64,000 nucleotides of DNA from Bradyrhizobium sp. U87765 SZCCT0048 (GCF_018131225.1 NZ_JAFCMM010000002.1:310001-374000); one strand, 5' to 3'. Numbered from the stretch's first letter, positions 8,865 through 17,868 are shown. Notes: a model not told the origin generated them from the sequence alone. Numbers and translations are program-made.

Positions 8865-10425
8865 GGCGAGGCTCGTTCCGATAGGCGAGGTTGAGGATGC
8901 GCTCCTCGGAAAACTCCGTGCGTGCGAGCTCGCCGGCGATACGATGCCTGGACATCACCAGGATGCGGTCGCACAGCGTGATCAGCTCGGGCAGCTCCGA
9001 CGACACCACCAGCAGCGCGAGACCCTGTTCGGCGAGGCTGCGCAGCAGCGCGTAGATCTCCGCCTTGGCGCCGACGTCGACGCCGCGGGTCGGCTCGTCG
9101 AGCAGCAGCACCCTCGGGCCGTTCGCCAGCCATTTGGCGAGCACGACCTTCTGCTGGTTGCCGCCGGACAGCGTCGCGGCGGGATCGTCGGCCCGGCCGT
9201 ATTTGAGCCGGATCTCCTTGCCGATGTCCCGCGTCAGCCGCGCTTCCGCTTCGCGATCCAGCAAACCGAACCGCGACACGCGCTTGAGGCTGGCGAGGCT
9301 GATATTGGCGGAGATCGCCATGTCGAGGATCAGGCCCTCGTCCTTGCGGTCCTCGGTCACGAAGCCGAGGCCGTCGCGGATCGCGTCCTTCGGGCTGCGG
9401 TAGCGGCGCGGTTCGCCATCGCGCGCCAGTGTGCCGGACAGCGGCAGGTCGGCGGCGAAAATCGCCCGCAGCAACTCGGAGCGGCCGGAGCCGACAAGGC
9501 CGGCGATACCGAGGATCTCGCCGGCGTGCAGGTCGAACGACACGCCGTCGGGATCGGGCGAGGTCGGCGGTCGCAGGTTGCGCACCGACAGCGCGGTGCG
9601 GCCCCCGGTCTCGATAGCGCGCGGCGCCGCCATCGCCGCGGCGAGCTGGCGGCCGACCATGCTGGCAACGAGACGATCGGGCGTGGTGTCGGCAATATCC
9701 GCGGTCATCACCGACTCGCCATTGCGCAGCACGGTGACGCGGTCGCAGATCGCGAACACCTCGTTGAGATGGTGCGACACGAACACGATGGCGACGCCCC
9801 TGGCCTTGAGGCCGGCGATGATGGCGAACAACAATTCGGTCTCGCGCGCCGTCAGCGTCGCGGTCGGCTCGTCGAGGACCAGGATACGGCTGTCGTCCAT
9901 CAGCGCGCGGGCGATCTCCACCAGTTGGCGATGGGCGACGCCGAGGGTCTCGACCGGCCGTCGCACGTCGACGTCGTTGAGGCCGATGGCATCGAGCGCC
10001 CGCCGCGCCCGCGCTTCGAGAACGGCCCGGTCGACGCGGCCAAAACGCTTGCGCGGCAGGTTCTCGAAACAGATGTTTTCGGCCACCGACAGATACGGCA
10101 GCAGGTTGAACTCCTGATGCACCACCTGGATGCCGCACGCCTTGGCCTGCGCCGGACCGTGCGGATCGTAAGGCGCACCGTCGAGAATGATGGTGCCGGC
10201 GTCGCGCGCGACGATGCCGCAGAGGATCTTGATCAGGGTGGACTTGCCGGCGCCGTTCTCGCCAACGAGGGCGTGCACCTCGCCAGCGCGCAGGGCAAAG
10301 CTGACGCCGTTGAGCGCCACGACGCCACCGAAGCGTTTCCGCACGCCGGTCAGCGCCAGCAGCGGTGCCGCTGTGACCTGTCCATCGGACGCATCGGCCG
10401 GCGCATGGGGATCGGGAGTGGTCAC
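8851..10425 (-). CDS. Ribose-type ABC transporter ATP-binding protein (RbsA family, two NBDs)
   Basis: 524 residues with two fused nucleotide-binding domains, the hallmark of the RbsA/MglA/XylG family. First domain: Walker A GENGAGKST at residues 55-63 and Walker B ILVLDEPTATL. Second domain: degenerate Walker A GLVGSGRSELL, intact signature LSGGNQQK and LLLDEPTRGVDVG. GTG start with GGATGAG upstream. It powers the importer made by the neighbouring permease and binding protein. Confidence 0.92.
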   Translation of the reverse strand: MTTPDPHAPADASDGQVTAAPLLALTGVRKRFGGVVALNGVSFALRAGEVHALVGENGAGKSTLIKILCGIVARDAGTIILDGAPYDPHGPAQAKACGIQVVHQEFNLLPYLSVAENICFENLPRKRFGRVDRAVLEARARRALDAIGLNDVDVRRPVETLGVAHRQLVEIARALMDDSRILVLDEPTATLTARETELLFAIIAGLKARGVAIVFVSHHLNEVFAICDRVTVLRNGESVMTADIADTTPDRLVASMVGRQLAAAMAAPRAIETGGRTALSVRNLRPPTSPDPDGVSFDLHAGEILGIAGLVGSGRSELLRAIFAADLPLSGTLARDGEPRRYRSPKDAIRDGLGFVTEDRKDEGLILDMAISANISLASLKRVSRFGLLDREAEARLTRDIGKEIRLKYGRADDPAATLSGGNQQKVVLAKWLANGPRVLLLDEPTRGVDVGAKAEIYALLRSLAEQGLALLVVSSELPELITLCDRILVMSRHRIAGELARTEFSEERILNLAYRNEPRHGHH

Positions 10426-10504
10426 GGCGTCTCATCCGACCGCAGGGAGGGGAACGATGATCGGCGCGGCGGCCGCGCGTCCCGGCGCAGCCGCCGCCCG
10501 CCGG

Positions 10505-11440
10505 TCACTTCACGTCGTCGGCGGTCACCAGCTTGATGTCCGTCTTGACCCAGCCCTCGAGCGGCTTCTTGGTCGCGAGCACGCCGAGCGCCTTGTCGAT
10601 GGCGTTGGCCGCCATCTGCTGGCCGAACTGGTCGATGGTGGCGAGCAGCTTCTTGTCCCTGAGCAGCGGCTGCACCGCCGGGATGTTGTCGAAGCTGACG
10701 ACCTGGATCTTGCCGGTCTTGCCGGCGGCATCGATCGCCTTGATCACGCCGAGCGCCATGGAATCGTTCGCCGCCATCACGCCCTGGATATCCGGATGGG
10801 CGGTGAGCATGTTGGCGAATACGGTGTTGGCCTCCTCGGTCTCCCAGTGCGCGGTGCGCGAGTCGATGAGGTCGAGCTTGCCGGCCTTGACGACGTCCAT
10901 GAAGCCGAGCTTGCGCTGGGCGGCGTTGTCGGCGCCGGGATTGCCTTCGATGATGACGACCTTGCCGCCCTCGCCGAGCTTTTTCGCCAGCACCTGCGCG
11001 GACAGGCCCGCGCCCTCGCGGTTGTCCGGGCCGACGAAGGCGAGCGTCACGCCGGCTTCCTTCTTGGCTTTCTCGTCGAGCGCGACGTCGAAGTTCACCA
11101 CCGTGATGCCAGCCGCGATTGCCCGCTTGAGCGGCGCCACCAGGGCGCGCGAATCCGCCGGCGCGATGACGATGGCGTCGACCTTCTGGGTGATGAAGCT
11201 CTCCACCGCGTTGATCTGGGTCTCGACGTCGGTCTCCGACTGCATGCCGACGGCCTTGAGGACATAATCGCCCCGCTTGGCCTCATGCGCCTTGGCGCCT
11301 TCGAGCATGTTCTTAAAGAATTCGTTGGCCAGCGACTTCATCACCAGGCCGACCACCGGCTTGTCGGCGGCAAAGCCTGGCACAGGCAACGCGATCGCGG
11401 CTGCCAGGACGCCGGCAGCAAGCATCGTTCCGAGCTTCAT
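10505..11440 (-). CDS. Ribose-type ABC transporter substrate-binding protein (RbsB family)
   Basis: 311-residue periplasmic binding protein (Peripla_BP_4). Signal peptide at residues 1-25, with probable cleavage in GFA-AD. Mature start KPVVGLVMKSLANEFFKNM is typical, followed by DAIVIAPADSRALV and GVMAANDSMALGV. ATG preceded by CGGAGGAAACCC; longer in-frame starts would bury the signal peptide. It is the first gene of the importer operon, downstream of two LacI-type operators. By motif it binds a monosaccharide or polyol. Confidence 0.92.
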   Translation of the reverse strand: MKLGTMLAAGVLAAAIALPVPGFAADKPVVGLVMKSLANEFFKNMLEGAKAHEAKRGDYVLKAVGMQSETDVETQINAVESFITQKVDAIVIAPADSRALVAPLKRAIAAGITVVNFDVALDEKAKKEAGVTLAFVGPDNREGAGLSAQVLAKKLGEGGKVVIIEGNPGADNAAQRKLGFMDVVKAGKLDLIDSRTAHWETEEANTVFANMLTAHPDIQGVMAANDSMALGVIKAIDAAGKTGKIQVVSFDNIPAVQPLLRDKKLLATIDQFGQQMAANAIDKALGVLATKKPLEGWVKTDIKLVTADDVK

Positions 11441-11488
11441 GGGTTTCCTCCGGAGATCTTTTGTTTGTTTCGCAGCGTGGTCGCACAC

Positions 11489-11504
11489 GATGAATCGTTT
11501 CATC
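11489..11504. promoter_or_regulatory. LacI-type operator 1
   Basis: GATGAATCGTTTCATC is an even-spaced palindrome with one mismatched pair and the central CG of LacI/GalR operators. It lies 49 bp upstream of the rbsB-type start. Its half-site is shared with operator 2, 83 bp away. Confidence 0.7.
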
Positions 11505-11572
11505 AACCGCCGGCAGTCACCCGGGTCGGACGATGAGCCCGCATTGCATGCCCGTGACCGCTGTTTGTCAAT

Positions 11573-11586
11573 ATGAAACGTTTCAT
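11573..11586. promoter_or_regulatory. LacI-type operator 2
   Basis: ATGAAACGTTTCAT is a perfect 14-bp palindrome with the same half-site as operator 1. The two centres are 83 bp apart, about eight helical turns, so a LacI tetramer or two dimers would bind the same DNA face. Confidence 0.72.
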
Positions 11587-11649
11587 CGAACGCAGGCCGT
11601 CTCGTGGGATCCGCAAGAGGATCACCCCGCAACGCAACACATTCCGGGA

Positions 11650-12528
11650 TCAGGCTGGCAGTTTCGCCGCGATGGCTTCGCCGAACAGGGAGGCCAGGGT
11701 CTGTGCGATGCGTGTGCGCCCGTTCGGCAGGAACGCGGCAACCGCGATGTCGCGCAGCGGAGGCAGCCCATGCGGCCCGCTCGATGTCGGCAAGCGGGAC
11801 AGGGACGCCGGGATGCCCAGGGAGGTTCTCGCGGTGATGCCGAGCCCGGCCTCGACACCGGCCCAGACGCTCGCGAGGCTGGGGCTCGTCATGGCGAGGC
11901 GCCACGACCGTTGCGCGTCATCGAGCGCCTGCGCCGCCATGATGCGAAAATAACAATCGTCGCCGAGCATCACGAGCGCCTGCGGCTCGCCGGCCGGCGG
12001 CGCGCGCCAGTCAGGGCGCGCGACCCAGCATACTGGCATGGTGTAGCGCCACTGCGGCTTTCGCGCGAAGCCGCCGATATCCCATGCGATCGCCAGATCG
12101 ACACTCTGGTTCGTCACCAGTTTCTGCAGATCGGCGTTGCCCGCGACAATGACGTCGAGCTGCACAGATGGATGCGCCCGCGTGAAGCGGCGCAGCACCT
12201 GCGGCAGCATCACGTCGCCGAAATCCTGCTGGATCGCCAGACGGCAGCCTCCCCCGCTCCTGATCTGACGCATCGCAATGGCTGCTTCGTCGTTCAGATC
12301 GAGCAGGCGGCGGGCATAGGACAGCATCGCCGTGCCGGTCTCGGTCAATTCGAGGCCGCGGCCCTGCTTTCGGAACACCGCCAGCCCGACGCTGTCCTCC
12401 AGACGCTTCATCTGCGCGCTCATCGCCGACGTCGACCGCCCGAGGCGCGATGCCGCTTCGACCAGGCTTCCGGACTCAACGGCAGCGACAAAGCTTCTGA
12501 GAACGTCGAGGTCGAAGACGGCGGCCAT
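11650..12528 (-). CDS. LysR family transcriptional regulator
   Basis: 292 residues. HTH domain FDLDVLRSFVAAVESGSLVEAASRLGRSTSAMSAQMKRLE at residues 5-44 (the middle lacks the usual SQPAVS). The effector domain follows from about residue 90 (CRLAIQQDFGDVMLPQVL). The chosen ATG gives the normal family length; upstream in-frame sequence runs into the divergent SDR gene. It is probably the regulator of that SDR gene, 99 bp away. Confidence 0.86.
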   Translation of the reverse strand: MAAVFDLDVLRSFVAAVESGSLVEAASRLGRSTSAMSAQMKRLEDSVGLAVFRKQGRGLELTETGTAMLSYARRLLDLNDEAAIAMRQIRSGGGCRLAIQQDFGDVMLPQVLRRFTRAHPSVQLDVIVAGNADLQKLVTNQSVDLAIAWDIGGFARKPQWRYTMPVCWVARPDWRAPPAGEPQALVMLGDDCYFRIMAAQALDDAQRSWRLAMTSPSLASVWAGVEAGLGITARTSLGIPASLSRLPTSSGPHGLPPLRDIAVAAFLPNGRTRIAQTLASLFGEAIAAKLPA

Positions 12529-12627
12529 TCGATAGTCCCATATTTGTGGTCTATTCGTCCATATTAATTCGCTTTTCGGGATCATCAACCGTTCGTATGT
12601 CTGCCGCCTCATCGGAAAGGAGCTGAC
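12529..12627. promoter_or_regulatory. Divergent LysR/SDR promoter region with CCATATT direct repeat
   Basis: The intergenic strip is AT-richer than its surroundings. It contains the heptamer CCATATT at 12538 and 12559, exactly 21 bp (two helical turns) apart, a plausible regulator site. A strong ribosome-binding site (GGAAAGGAG) precedes the SDR start. No unambiguous -35/-10 pair is visible. Confidence 0.4.
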
Positions 12628-13371
12628 ATGACAAGCGATACGGGCAAGCGGGCACTGGTCACCGGCGGCGGCACAGGGATCGGGCGGGCGATCGCGCTGC
12701 GGCTCGCCCATGCCGGATTTGACGTCGCGATCGTCTATTCCAGGAGCCAGGCGGACGCCGAGGAGACCGCCGGCGCGATCACAGCGCTGGGGCGACGTGC
12801 CCTCGCCATCAAGGCGGATGTGTCCCGGTCGGACGAGGTCGCTGGCGCGGTCCGGACCACCGTATCCGCTTTCGGCGGCCTCGACTGGCTCGTCAACAAC
12901 GCCGCGATCACCTACCAGCTTCCATTCTCGGACCTCGCGCGGGTCGAGGATGCGATGTGGGACGATCTCTTTGCCGTCAATGTCAGGGGCGTGTTCGATC
13001 TCTCCCGCGCAGCGGCCCCCTTCCTCGCGGAGAGCAGCGACGGCGCCATCCTCACCGTCGGAAGCATCGCCGGCGTCACGGGGTTCGGATCGTCGCTGCC
13101 CTATGCCGTGTCCAAGGCGGCGGCCCACGGGCTGACGCGCTCGCTCGCACGGGCTCTTGCACCGAAGATCAGGGTCAACGCCGTCGCCCCCGGCGCGGTC
13201 GAGACGCGCTGGTGGGCCGGCAACGAGGACAAGATGAAGCTGCTGGCGGGCCACGTCGCGCTGGGGCGGTTGTCGAGCGTCGAGGATGTCGCCGACACCG
13301 CCTTCATGACGCTGTCGGCGAAATCGATGACCGGCCAGATCGTCATCATGGACAATGGCCAGACACTGTGA
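12628..13371 (+). CDS. SDR family NAD(P)-dependent oxidoreductase
   Basis: 247 residues, classical short-chain dehydrogenase. TGGGTGIG cofactor motif (residues 12-19), NNAA (90-93), catalytic Ser in GSIAG (about 147), Y159 and K163 (YAVSK), and C-terminal GQIVIMDNGQTL. FabG/glucose-dehydrogenase-like, so it probably reduces or oxidises an alcohol/ketone pair. It diverges from a LysR gene, the usual arrangement for a detoxification or catabolic SDR. GGAAAGGAG lies upstream of the ATG. Confidence 0.9.
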   Translation: MTSDTGKRALVTGGGTGIGRAIALRLAHAGFDVAIVYSRSQADAEETAGAITALGRRALAIKADVSRSDEVAGAVRTTVSAFGGLDWLVNNAAITYQLPFSDLARVEDAMWDDLFAVNVRGVFDLSRAAAPFLAESSDGAILTVGSIAGVTGFGSSLPYAVSKAAAHGLTRSLARALAPKIRVNAVAPGAVETRWWAGNEDKMKLLAGHVALGRLSSVEDVADTAFMTLSAKSMTGQIVIMDNGQTL

Positions 13372-13440
13372 CGACCAGGCACGTGCCCCGGGGCATAACG
13401 ACGATGGCGCCGCCTGCAGCCTGACGCCATTTCCAGGCGC

Positions 13441-13825
13441 GCCGAAGACATCGTGCGCCTGGGTCTCGTGGCGCAGGCACAGCGGCAGGATGTCGACGGG
13501 CTGTGGCCAACGAACAGCCTGTGCTGGCGATGATGCAGCAGTTCTACCAGCGCTACCTCGACGTCAAGAGCTCGCTGTTCGGCGTGCGCGACGGCTATCA
13601 GGCATCGTACTTCCATGGGGCGCTGCAGCCGTCCTCGGTCAATCCCCGGATCATGGATCCCGTCTGCAAGATCAGCGTCGGCCTGTCGGATCTCAGTGGG
13701 CCGATGTCGCCGGCGCCGCCGACACCTATCGCGTCCACGCCTATCTCGGGAATTCAGGCGATCCGGCGCAGAGCATGCAGGCATGGCGGGTGCGGACGCT
13801 GATGGCGTCGCGGCGCGCGGCGTGA
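13441..13825 (+). pseudogene. Frameshifted remnant of an unrecognised protein
   Basis: Three successive plus-strand frames read as one protein. The first holds AEDIVRLGLVAQAQ, ending near 13500. The second runs ANEQPVLAMMQQFYQRYLD to about 13695 and contains VNPRIMDPVCKISVGLSDL. The third runs WADVAGAADTYRVHAYLGNS to a stop at 13825. Each join reads smoothly across a one- or two-base shift, so this is one gene with two frameshifts, or two sequencing errors. No complete start is visible. I do not recognise the family. Confidence 0.5.
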
Positions 13826-13834
13826 TGCGCGGGG

Positions 13835-14761
13835 TCAAGGCGCGACGATCTCCCTGTCCGGCCCGACGCGCGCCTGTGCGCCGGCAATGATGCCGCGATA
13901 GAGCGCACGCCCGGCCGGCGACAGATCGCGTCCGGCGCGCTTGATCAGATAGAGCTGGCGTTGGACATGGGGAGCGACGAGGCTGCGGAACGTCAGTGAC
14001 GGATGGCTCTCCGCAGGCAGCGCCAGTGTCGGCAGCGGCGCAACGCCGACGCCGGCCTCGACCATCGCCAGCAATGTCGCGGGATGCTCCGCTTCATAGA
14101 GCGGCCCGCTGCGGGCGGGACCCGACATCGCCCGCTCCATCTCCAGACGAATGCCTGTCCCGACGCCCATCGCGATCAGGCCTGCCGTCGCCGCCTCCTG
14201 CCACGTCACCGACGTCTGGCCGGCCAGCGCATGATCGCGCCGCATCACCAGCGCGAAGGTATCGGTCAGCAGCAGCCTGGCATCGAGCTCCGGATCCTCG
14301 CCGGGCATGTTGGCGATGCCGAGCTCGACGTCGCCGCTGCGCAGCGCGCCGAAGATCGAATGCCGCGAGATTTCCTTCAACGTCACGTTGACCATCGGAT
14401 GCTCGCGCTGGAACGCGGCGAGCACGCCCGGCATCAGGCGCAAGGCCACGGAGGGCACGCAGGCGATGGTGACATGACCGCGGCGATATTCGCGGAGGTC
14501 GCGCAGGTCCTGGAGCTGATGATCGAGATCGGCGAGCAGCCGCTGGATGCCCGGCAGAAATTCGCTGCCGATCTTGCTGAGCTGCAGGCTGCGGGTGGTG
14601 CGATCGAGCAGCCGGACGTTCAGTTCGTCCTCGAGCTGGCGCACCGCCTGGCTGACGGCCGATTGCGACATGCCCAGCGCCCGCGCCGCCCGGCTGAAAC
14701 TGCCGGTCTGAACGACGCTGACGAAGGCCCGGAGCTGCCGAAGATCCATATTATGCGGCAT
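13835..14761 (-). CDS. LysR family regulator of the Rut/ABC cluster
   Basis: 308 residues. HTH at the N-terminus (DLRQLRAFVSVVQTGSFSRAARALGMSQSAVSQAVRQLE) with the standard SQSAVS recognition helix, then an effector domain beginning HVTIACVPSVALRLMPGVLA. An alternative start is four codons downstream. It diverges from the substrate-binding protein gene. A 10-bp direct repeat in the 129-bp gap is a likely binding site. The inducer may be the transported pyrimidine- or ureido-type compound (inference). Confidence 0.86.
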   Translation of the reverse strand: MPHNMDLRQLRAFVSVVQTGSFSRAARALGMSQSAVSQAVRQLEDELNVRLLDRTTRSLQLSKIGSEFLPGIQRLLADLDHQLQDLRDLREYRRGHVTIACVPSVALRLMPGVLAAFQREHPMVNVTLKEISRHSIFGALRSGDVELGIANMPGEDPELDARLLLTDTFALVMRRDHALAGQTSVTWQEAATAGLIAMGVGTGIRLEMERAMSGPARSGPLYEAEHPATLLAMVEAGVGVAPLPTLALPAESHPSLTFRSLVAPHVQRQLYLIKRAGRDLSPAGRALYRGIIAGAQARVGPDREIVAP

Positions 14762-14799
14762 TGCTAATATATTTATCTATTTTCACCGTATTGCTAATA
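14760..14799. promoter_or_regulatory. Direct repeat ATTGCTAATA in divergent promoter region
   Basis: ATTGCTAATA occurs at 14760-14769 and again at 14790-14799, exactly 30 bp apart; a related GCTAATTATT follows at 14829. The strip is strongly AT-rich against its surroundings. Likely regulator-binding and promoter region for the LysR gene and the ABC/Rut operon. Confidence 0.45.
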
Positions 14800-14890
14800 A
14801 AAATCACCCTGATAGCATTTTGTGCAAGGCTAATTATTGTGCAATCCGCTATTCGGCCGGGACCCGAAAGCCCAATCGAGGACGGAAGAC

Positions 14891-15904
14891 GTGATCAGCA
14901 GACGTAACCTGGTGAAGTATTCCCTTGTCGGCGCTGCCATGGCGCCCCTGACCGGGCTGCGCACGCCCGCTTTCGCTGCCGGAAAAGTCCTGGTGTCGGA
15001 GGCGGTCCGGCTGGGCATGTACGCCTCTCTCTATGTTGCCGCCGACAAGGGCCTGTTAGCCAGGCATGGCCTCGACGCCGAGGTTTCGACCGCTGGCGGT
15101 ATCGCACTGCCCGTGCCGATCCTGCTGTCGGGCCGCGGCCAGATCGGCGTCACCAGCCCCGGCATGTCGGTGAACGCCGTGCGCGAAGGCGGGCGCATCA
15201 AGAACATCGCCAAGATCGTCGGCGGCGTCTCGATGTGGGGCATGGCACGCCCCGACAGCAAGATCCGCACGATCGACGACCTGCGTGGCAAAACCATCGC
15301 CACCCTGAAGTTTCCATCGTCGACCATCCAGGTGCCGACCTTCGCCATGAAGACCGTCGGCAAGTTCGATCCCGCCGAGGCCGGCGTGAAGTTTCTCGAA
15401 CTGCCCGCCGGCGCGCAGGCCGCCGCGGTCAAGGACGGCCGCGCCGACATCGCCACGGCGTTCGAATGGGACATCAGCATCGGCGCGGAGCAATTCGGCC
15501 TCGTGCCGGTGCTGTCCTTCGCCGATGTTCTGGGGCCGGTCTGCTTCACCACGGCAATGGCGACCGATGACGTGATCGCCTCGAATCCGACTGCGATCCA
15601 GGGCTTCTGCAACGCCATCGCCGAAGCGCAGAAGATGATGCACCAGGACAATGCGGTGTTCACGGAAGTCGCCGAGAAGTATTTTCCGAAGGTGTCACCC
15701 TCCGTCGTGGCCAACGCCACCAGGAACTTCTTCGGCACCAGGACCGCGATCCCGCGCAACCCGACGATCTCCGAAGCCGAGTGGGATCGCGCCATGGAGC
15801 TCGAACAGGGCGGCGGCGCGATCAAGTCGACGCTGCCCTACACGCAGATGGTCGACAACCGCTTCGCCGACAACGCCACCCGTCAGTTCGGACTCGCGTC
15901 ATGA
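14891..15904 (+). CDS. NitT/TauT-type ABC transporter substrate-binding protein
   Basis: 337 residues with a twin-arginine leader (MISRRNLVKYSLVGAAMAP, then TPAFAA), so probably exported folded by Tat. The mature domain (GKVLVSEAVRLGMYASLYVAADKGLLARHGLD) is the NMT1/SsuA-like class used for thiamine precursors, sulfonates and similar small molecules. GTG start with GGAAGAC upstream; an upstream TTG would put a long tail before the leader. It is the first gene of the cluster. The stop overlaps the rutB start (ATGA), so import and degradation are coupled. Confidence 0.85.
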   Translation: MISRRNLVKYSLVGAAMAPLTGLRTPAFAAGKVLVSEAVRLGMYASLYVAADKGLLARHGLDAEVSTAGGIALPVPILLSGRGQIGVTSPGMSVNAVREGGRIKNIAKIVGGVSMWGMARPDSKIRTIDDLRGKTIATLKFPSSTIQVPTFAMKTVGKFDPAEAGVKFLELPAGAQAAAVKDGRADIATAFEWDISIGAEQFGLVPVLSFADVLGPVCFTTAMATDDVIASNPTAIQGFCNAIAEAQKMMHQDNAVFTEVAEKYFPKVSPSVVANATRNFFGTRTAIPRNPTISEAEWDRAMELEQGGGAIKSTLPYTQMVDNRFADNATRQFGLAS

Positions 15905-16626
15905 CCATCGACACCGCAGCCGCGCGCGAGCGGCGCTACGTCACCCTGCCGGCGCGGCCGGAACCGCTGCGCCTCGCGGTCGAGGAGACCGCGGTGGTCG
16001 TCGTCGACATGCAGAACGCCTATGCCACCGCGGGCGGCTATCTCGATCTCGCCGGCTTCGACATCTCCGGCGCGAAGGCCGCGATCGGCGAGATCCGCCA
16101 GACCCTCGACGTCGCTCGCAGCGCCGGCCTGTCCGTGATCTTTTTCCAGAACGGCTGGGACAAGGACTATGTCGAGGCCGGTGGCCCGGGATCGCCGAAC
16201 TGGCACAAGTCCAATGCCCTGAAGACCATGCGCAAGCGGCCCGAGCTGCAGGGCCAGTTGCTGGCGAAAGGCGGCTGGGACTACGCCCTGGTCGACGATC
16301 TCCAGCCGCAGGCCGGCGACATCGTCATCCCCAAGACGCGCTACAGCGGCTTCTTCAACAGCCAGTTCGACAGCACGCTGCGCGCCCGCGGCATCCGCAA
16401 CCTCGTATTCTGCGGCATCGCCACCAACGTCTGCGTCGAGTCGACCCTGCGCGACGGCTTTCATCTCGAATATTTCGGCGTGATGCTGGAGGACGCGACC
16501 CACCAGGCCGGTCCCGACTATCTGCAGAAAGCGACTGTCTTCAACGTCGAGACGTTCTTCGGCTGGGTGTCCTCGGCCGCCGATTTCCGCCGCGCATTCG
16601 CCCAGACCGAAACATCAGCAACCTGA
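15901..16626 (+). CDS. rutB: Ureidoacrylate amidohydrolase RutB
   Basis: 241-residue isochorismatase-fold hydrolase. The catalytic triad is D36 (VVVDMQNAYAT), K145 (IPKTRYSGFF) and C178 (GIATNVCVES). Several blocks are RutB-specific and nearly identical to what I recall of the E. coli protein: GGYLDLAGFD, NGWDKDYVEAGGPGSPN, HKSNALKTMRK. In the Rut pathway RutB cleaves 3-ureidoacrylate (peroxyureidoacrylate) to aminoacrylate plus carbamate. It overlaps the binding-protein gene by four bases and is followed by rutC. Confidence 0.92.
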   Translation: MTIDTAAARERRYVTLPARPEPLRLAVEETAVVVVDMQNAYATAGGYLDLAGFDISGAKAAIGEIRQTLDVARSAGLSVIFFQNGWDKDYVEAGGPGSPNWHKSNALKTMRKRPELQGQLLAKGGWDYALVDDLQPQAGDIVIPKTRYSGFFNSQFDSTLRARGIRNLVFCGIATNVCVESTLRDGFHLEYFGVMLEDATHQAGPDYLQKATVFNVETFFGWVSSAADFRRAFAQTETSAT

Positions 16627-16633
16627 GGCTCCC

Positions 16634-17020
16634 ATGACCGATCGCGCCATCATTCCGCCCGGCACCCATCCGCCGCTCGCGCCGTACTCACCCGGCATGA
16701 TGGCCGGCGACGCCATCTACGTCTCCGGCACGCTGGCCTTCGACAAGAACAACGACGTCGTCCATGTCGGCGACGCCGCCGCCCAGACCCGCCACATCCT
16801 CGAAACCATCAAGAGCGTGCTGGAGACGGCGGGCGCGACGATGGCTGACATCACTTTCAACCAGATCTTCATCACCGACTGGGCGAACTATGGCGCGGTC
16901 AACAAGGTCTATGCCGAGTATTTTCCCGGCGAGAAGCCGGCGCGCTACTGCATCCAGTGCGGCCTGGTGAAGCCCGACTGTCTCGTCGAGATCGCTTCAA
17001 CCGCGCACAAGAGGCGCTGA
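16634..17020 (+). CDS. rutC: RutC, Rid-family aminoacrylate deaminase
   Basis: 128-residue YjgF/YER057c/UK114 (Rid) protein. It starts RAIIPPGTHPPLAPYSPG and contains YVSGTLAFD, the subunit-interface motif FNQIFITDW, and GEKPARYCIQCGLVKPD, matching RutC rather than general RidA. In the Rut pathway it speeds removal of toxic 3-aminoacrylate. Ribosome-binding site GAGGCTCCC; 7 bp after rutB. Confidence 0.9.
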   Translation: MTDRAIIPPGTHPPLAPYSPGMMAGDAIYVSGTLAFDKNNDVVHVGDAAAQTRHILETIKSVLETAGATMADITFNQIFITDWANYGAVNKVYAEYFPGEKPARYCIQCGLVKPDCLVEIASTAHKRR

Positions 17021-17021
17021 C

Positions 17022-17825
17022 GTGACCGTGGCCGACGCCGGACAGATCAGCACGGACACAGCCCCGCGACGGCGCGGGCTGCCGCCCTCGCTCCGCATCG
17101 CCCTGCTGCAGGTCGGCCTCCTCGTCGCCCTGCTCGCAGCATGGGAGATTGCGATCCGCTTCGAATGGATCGCGGTCTATATCTACGGCCAGCCCAGCGG
17201 CATCCTCGCCAGGGCGGCGACGCTGATCGCCAGCGGTGACCTGCTGCGCGATGCCGGCCTCACCGCATGGGAGAGCGTCGCCGGCTTCGCGCTCGGCACG
17301 GTGCTCGGCAGCACGGTCGGCCTCGCATTGTGGCTGTCGCCGACCAGCGCGGCGACGCTGCGGCCCTACCTCATCGCGCTCAACGGCCTGCCCAAGATCG
17401 CGCTGGCGCCGCTGATCATCGTGTGGTTCGGCATCGGCATCTCCTCCAAGATCGCCATCGCCGCGATCATTACCTTCATCGTCGCTGTGATCACCGCGAT
17501 GCAGGGCACCAGGGAGGTCGACGCCGATCTCGTCCGCCTGATGCGCTCGCTCGGCGCCGGGCGCTGGAAGACCTGGCGCACGGTCATCATTCCCGGCGCG
17601 ATGCCGTGGATCGTCGCGGCCTTCCGCCTCAACGTCGGCTTCGCGCTGATCGGCGCGGTGGTCGGCGAGTACATCGCCTCGAAAGAGGGCCTCGGCTACA
17701 TGATCTACTACGCCGGTGTGCTCTATGACCTCAACGCCGTCTGGGTCGGCATCGCATCGCTGATGATCGTCGCCCTGCTGATGTACGGCGCCATCGACCT
17801 GCTCGAACGCTACCTCCGCCGCTGA
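17022..17825 (+). CDS. NitT/TauT-type ABC transporter permease
   Basis: 267 residues, about six membrane spans, BPD_transp_1 domain. The cytoplasmic EAA loop that docks on the ATPase reads EVDADLVRLMRSLGAGRWKTW; the C-terminus has GLGYMIYYAG. GTG start right after the rutC stop. It matches the Tat-exported binding protein and the ATPase at the end of the cluster, so three transport genes are interleaved with three rut genes. No RutG-type permease is present. Confidence 0.9.
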   Translation: MTVADAGQISTDTAPRRRGLPPSLRIALLQVGLLVALLAAWEIAIRFEWIAVYIYGQPSGILARAATLIASGDLLRDAGLTAWESVAGFALGTVLGSTVGLALWLSPTSAATLRPYLIALNGLPKIALAPLIIVWFGIGISSKIAIAAIITFIVAVITAMQGTREVDADLVRLMRSLGAGRWKTWRTVIIPGAMPWIVAAFRLNVGFALIGAVVGEYIASKEGLGYMIYYAGVLYDLNAVWVGIASLMIVALLMYGAIDLLERYLRR

Positions 17826-17868
17826 CGACCAGCCGCGCTCCCGACACGACAGAAAAGACGATATCATC

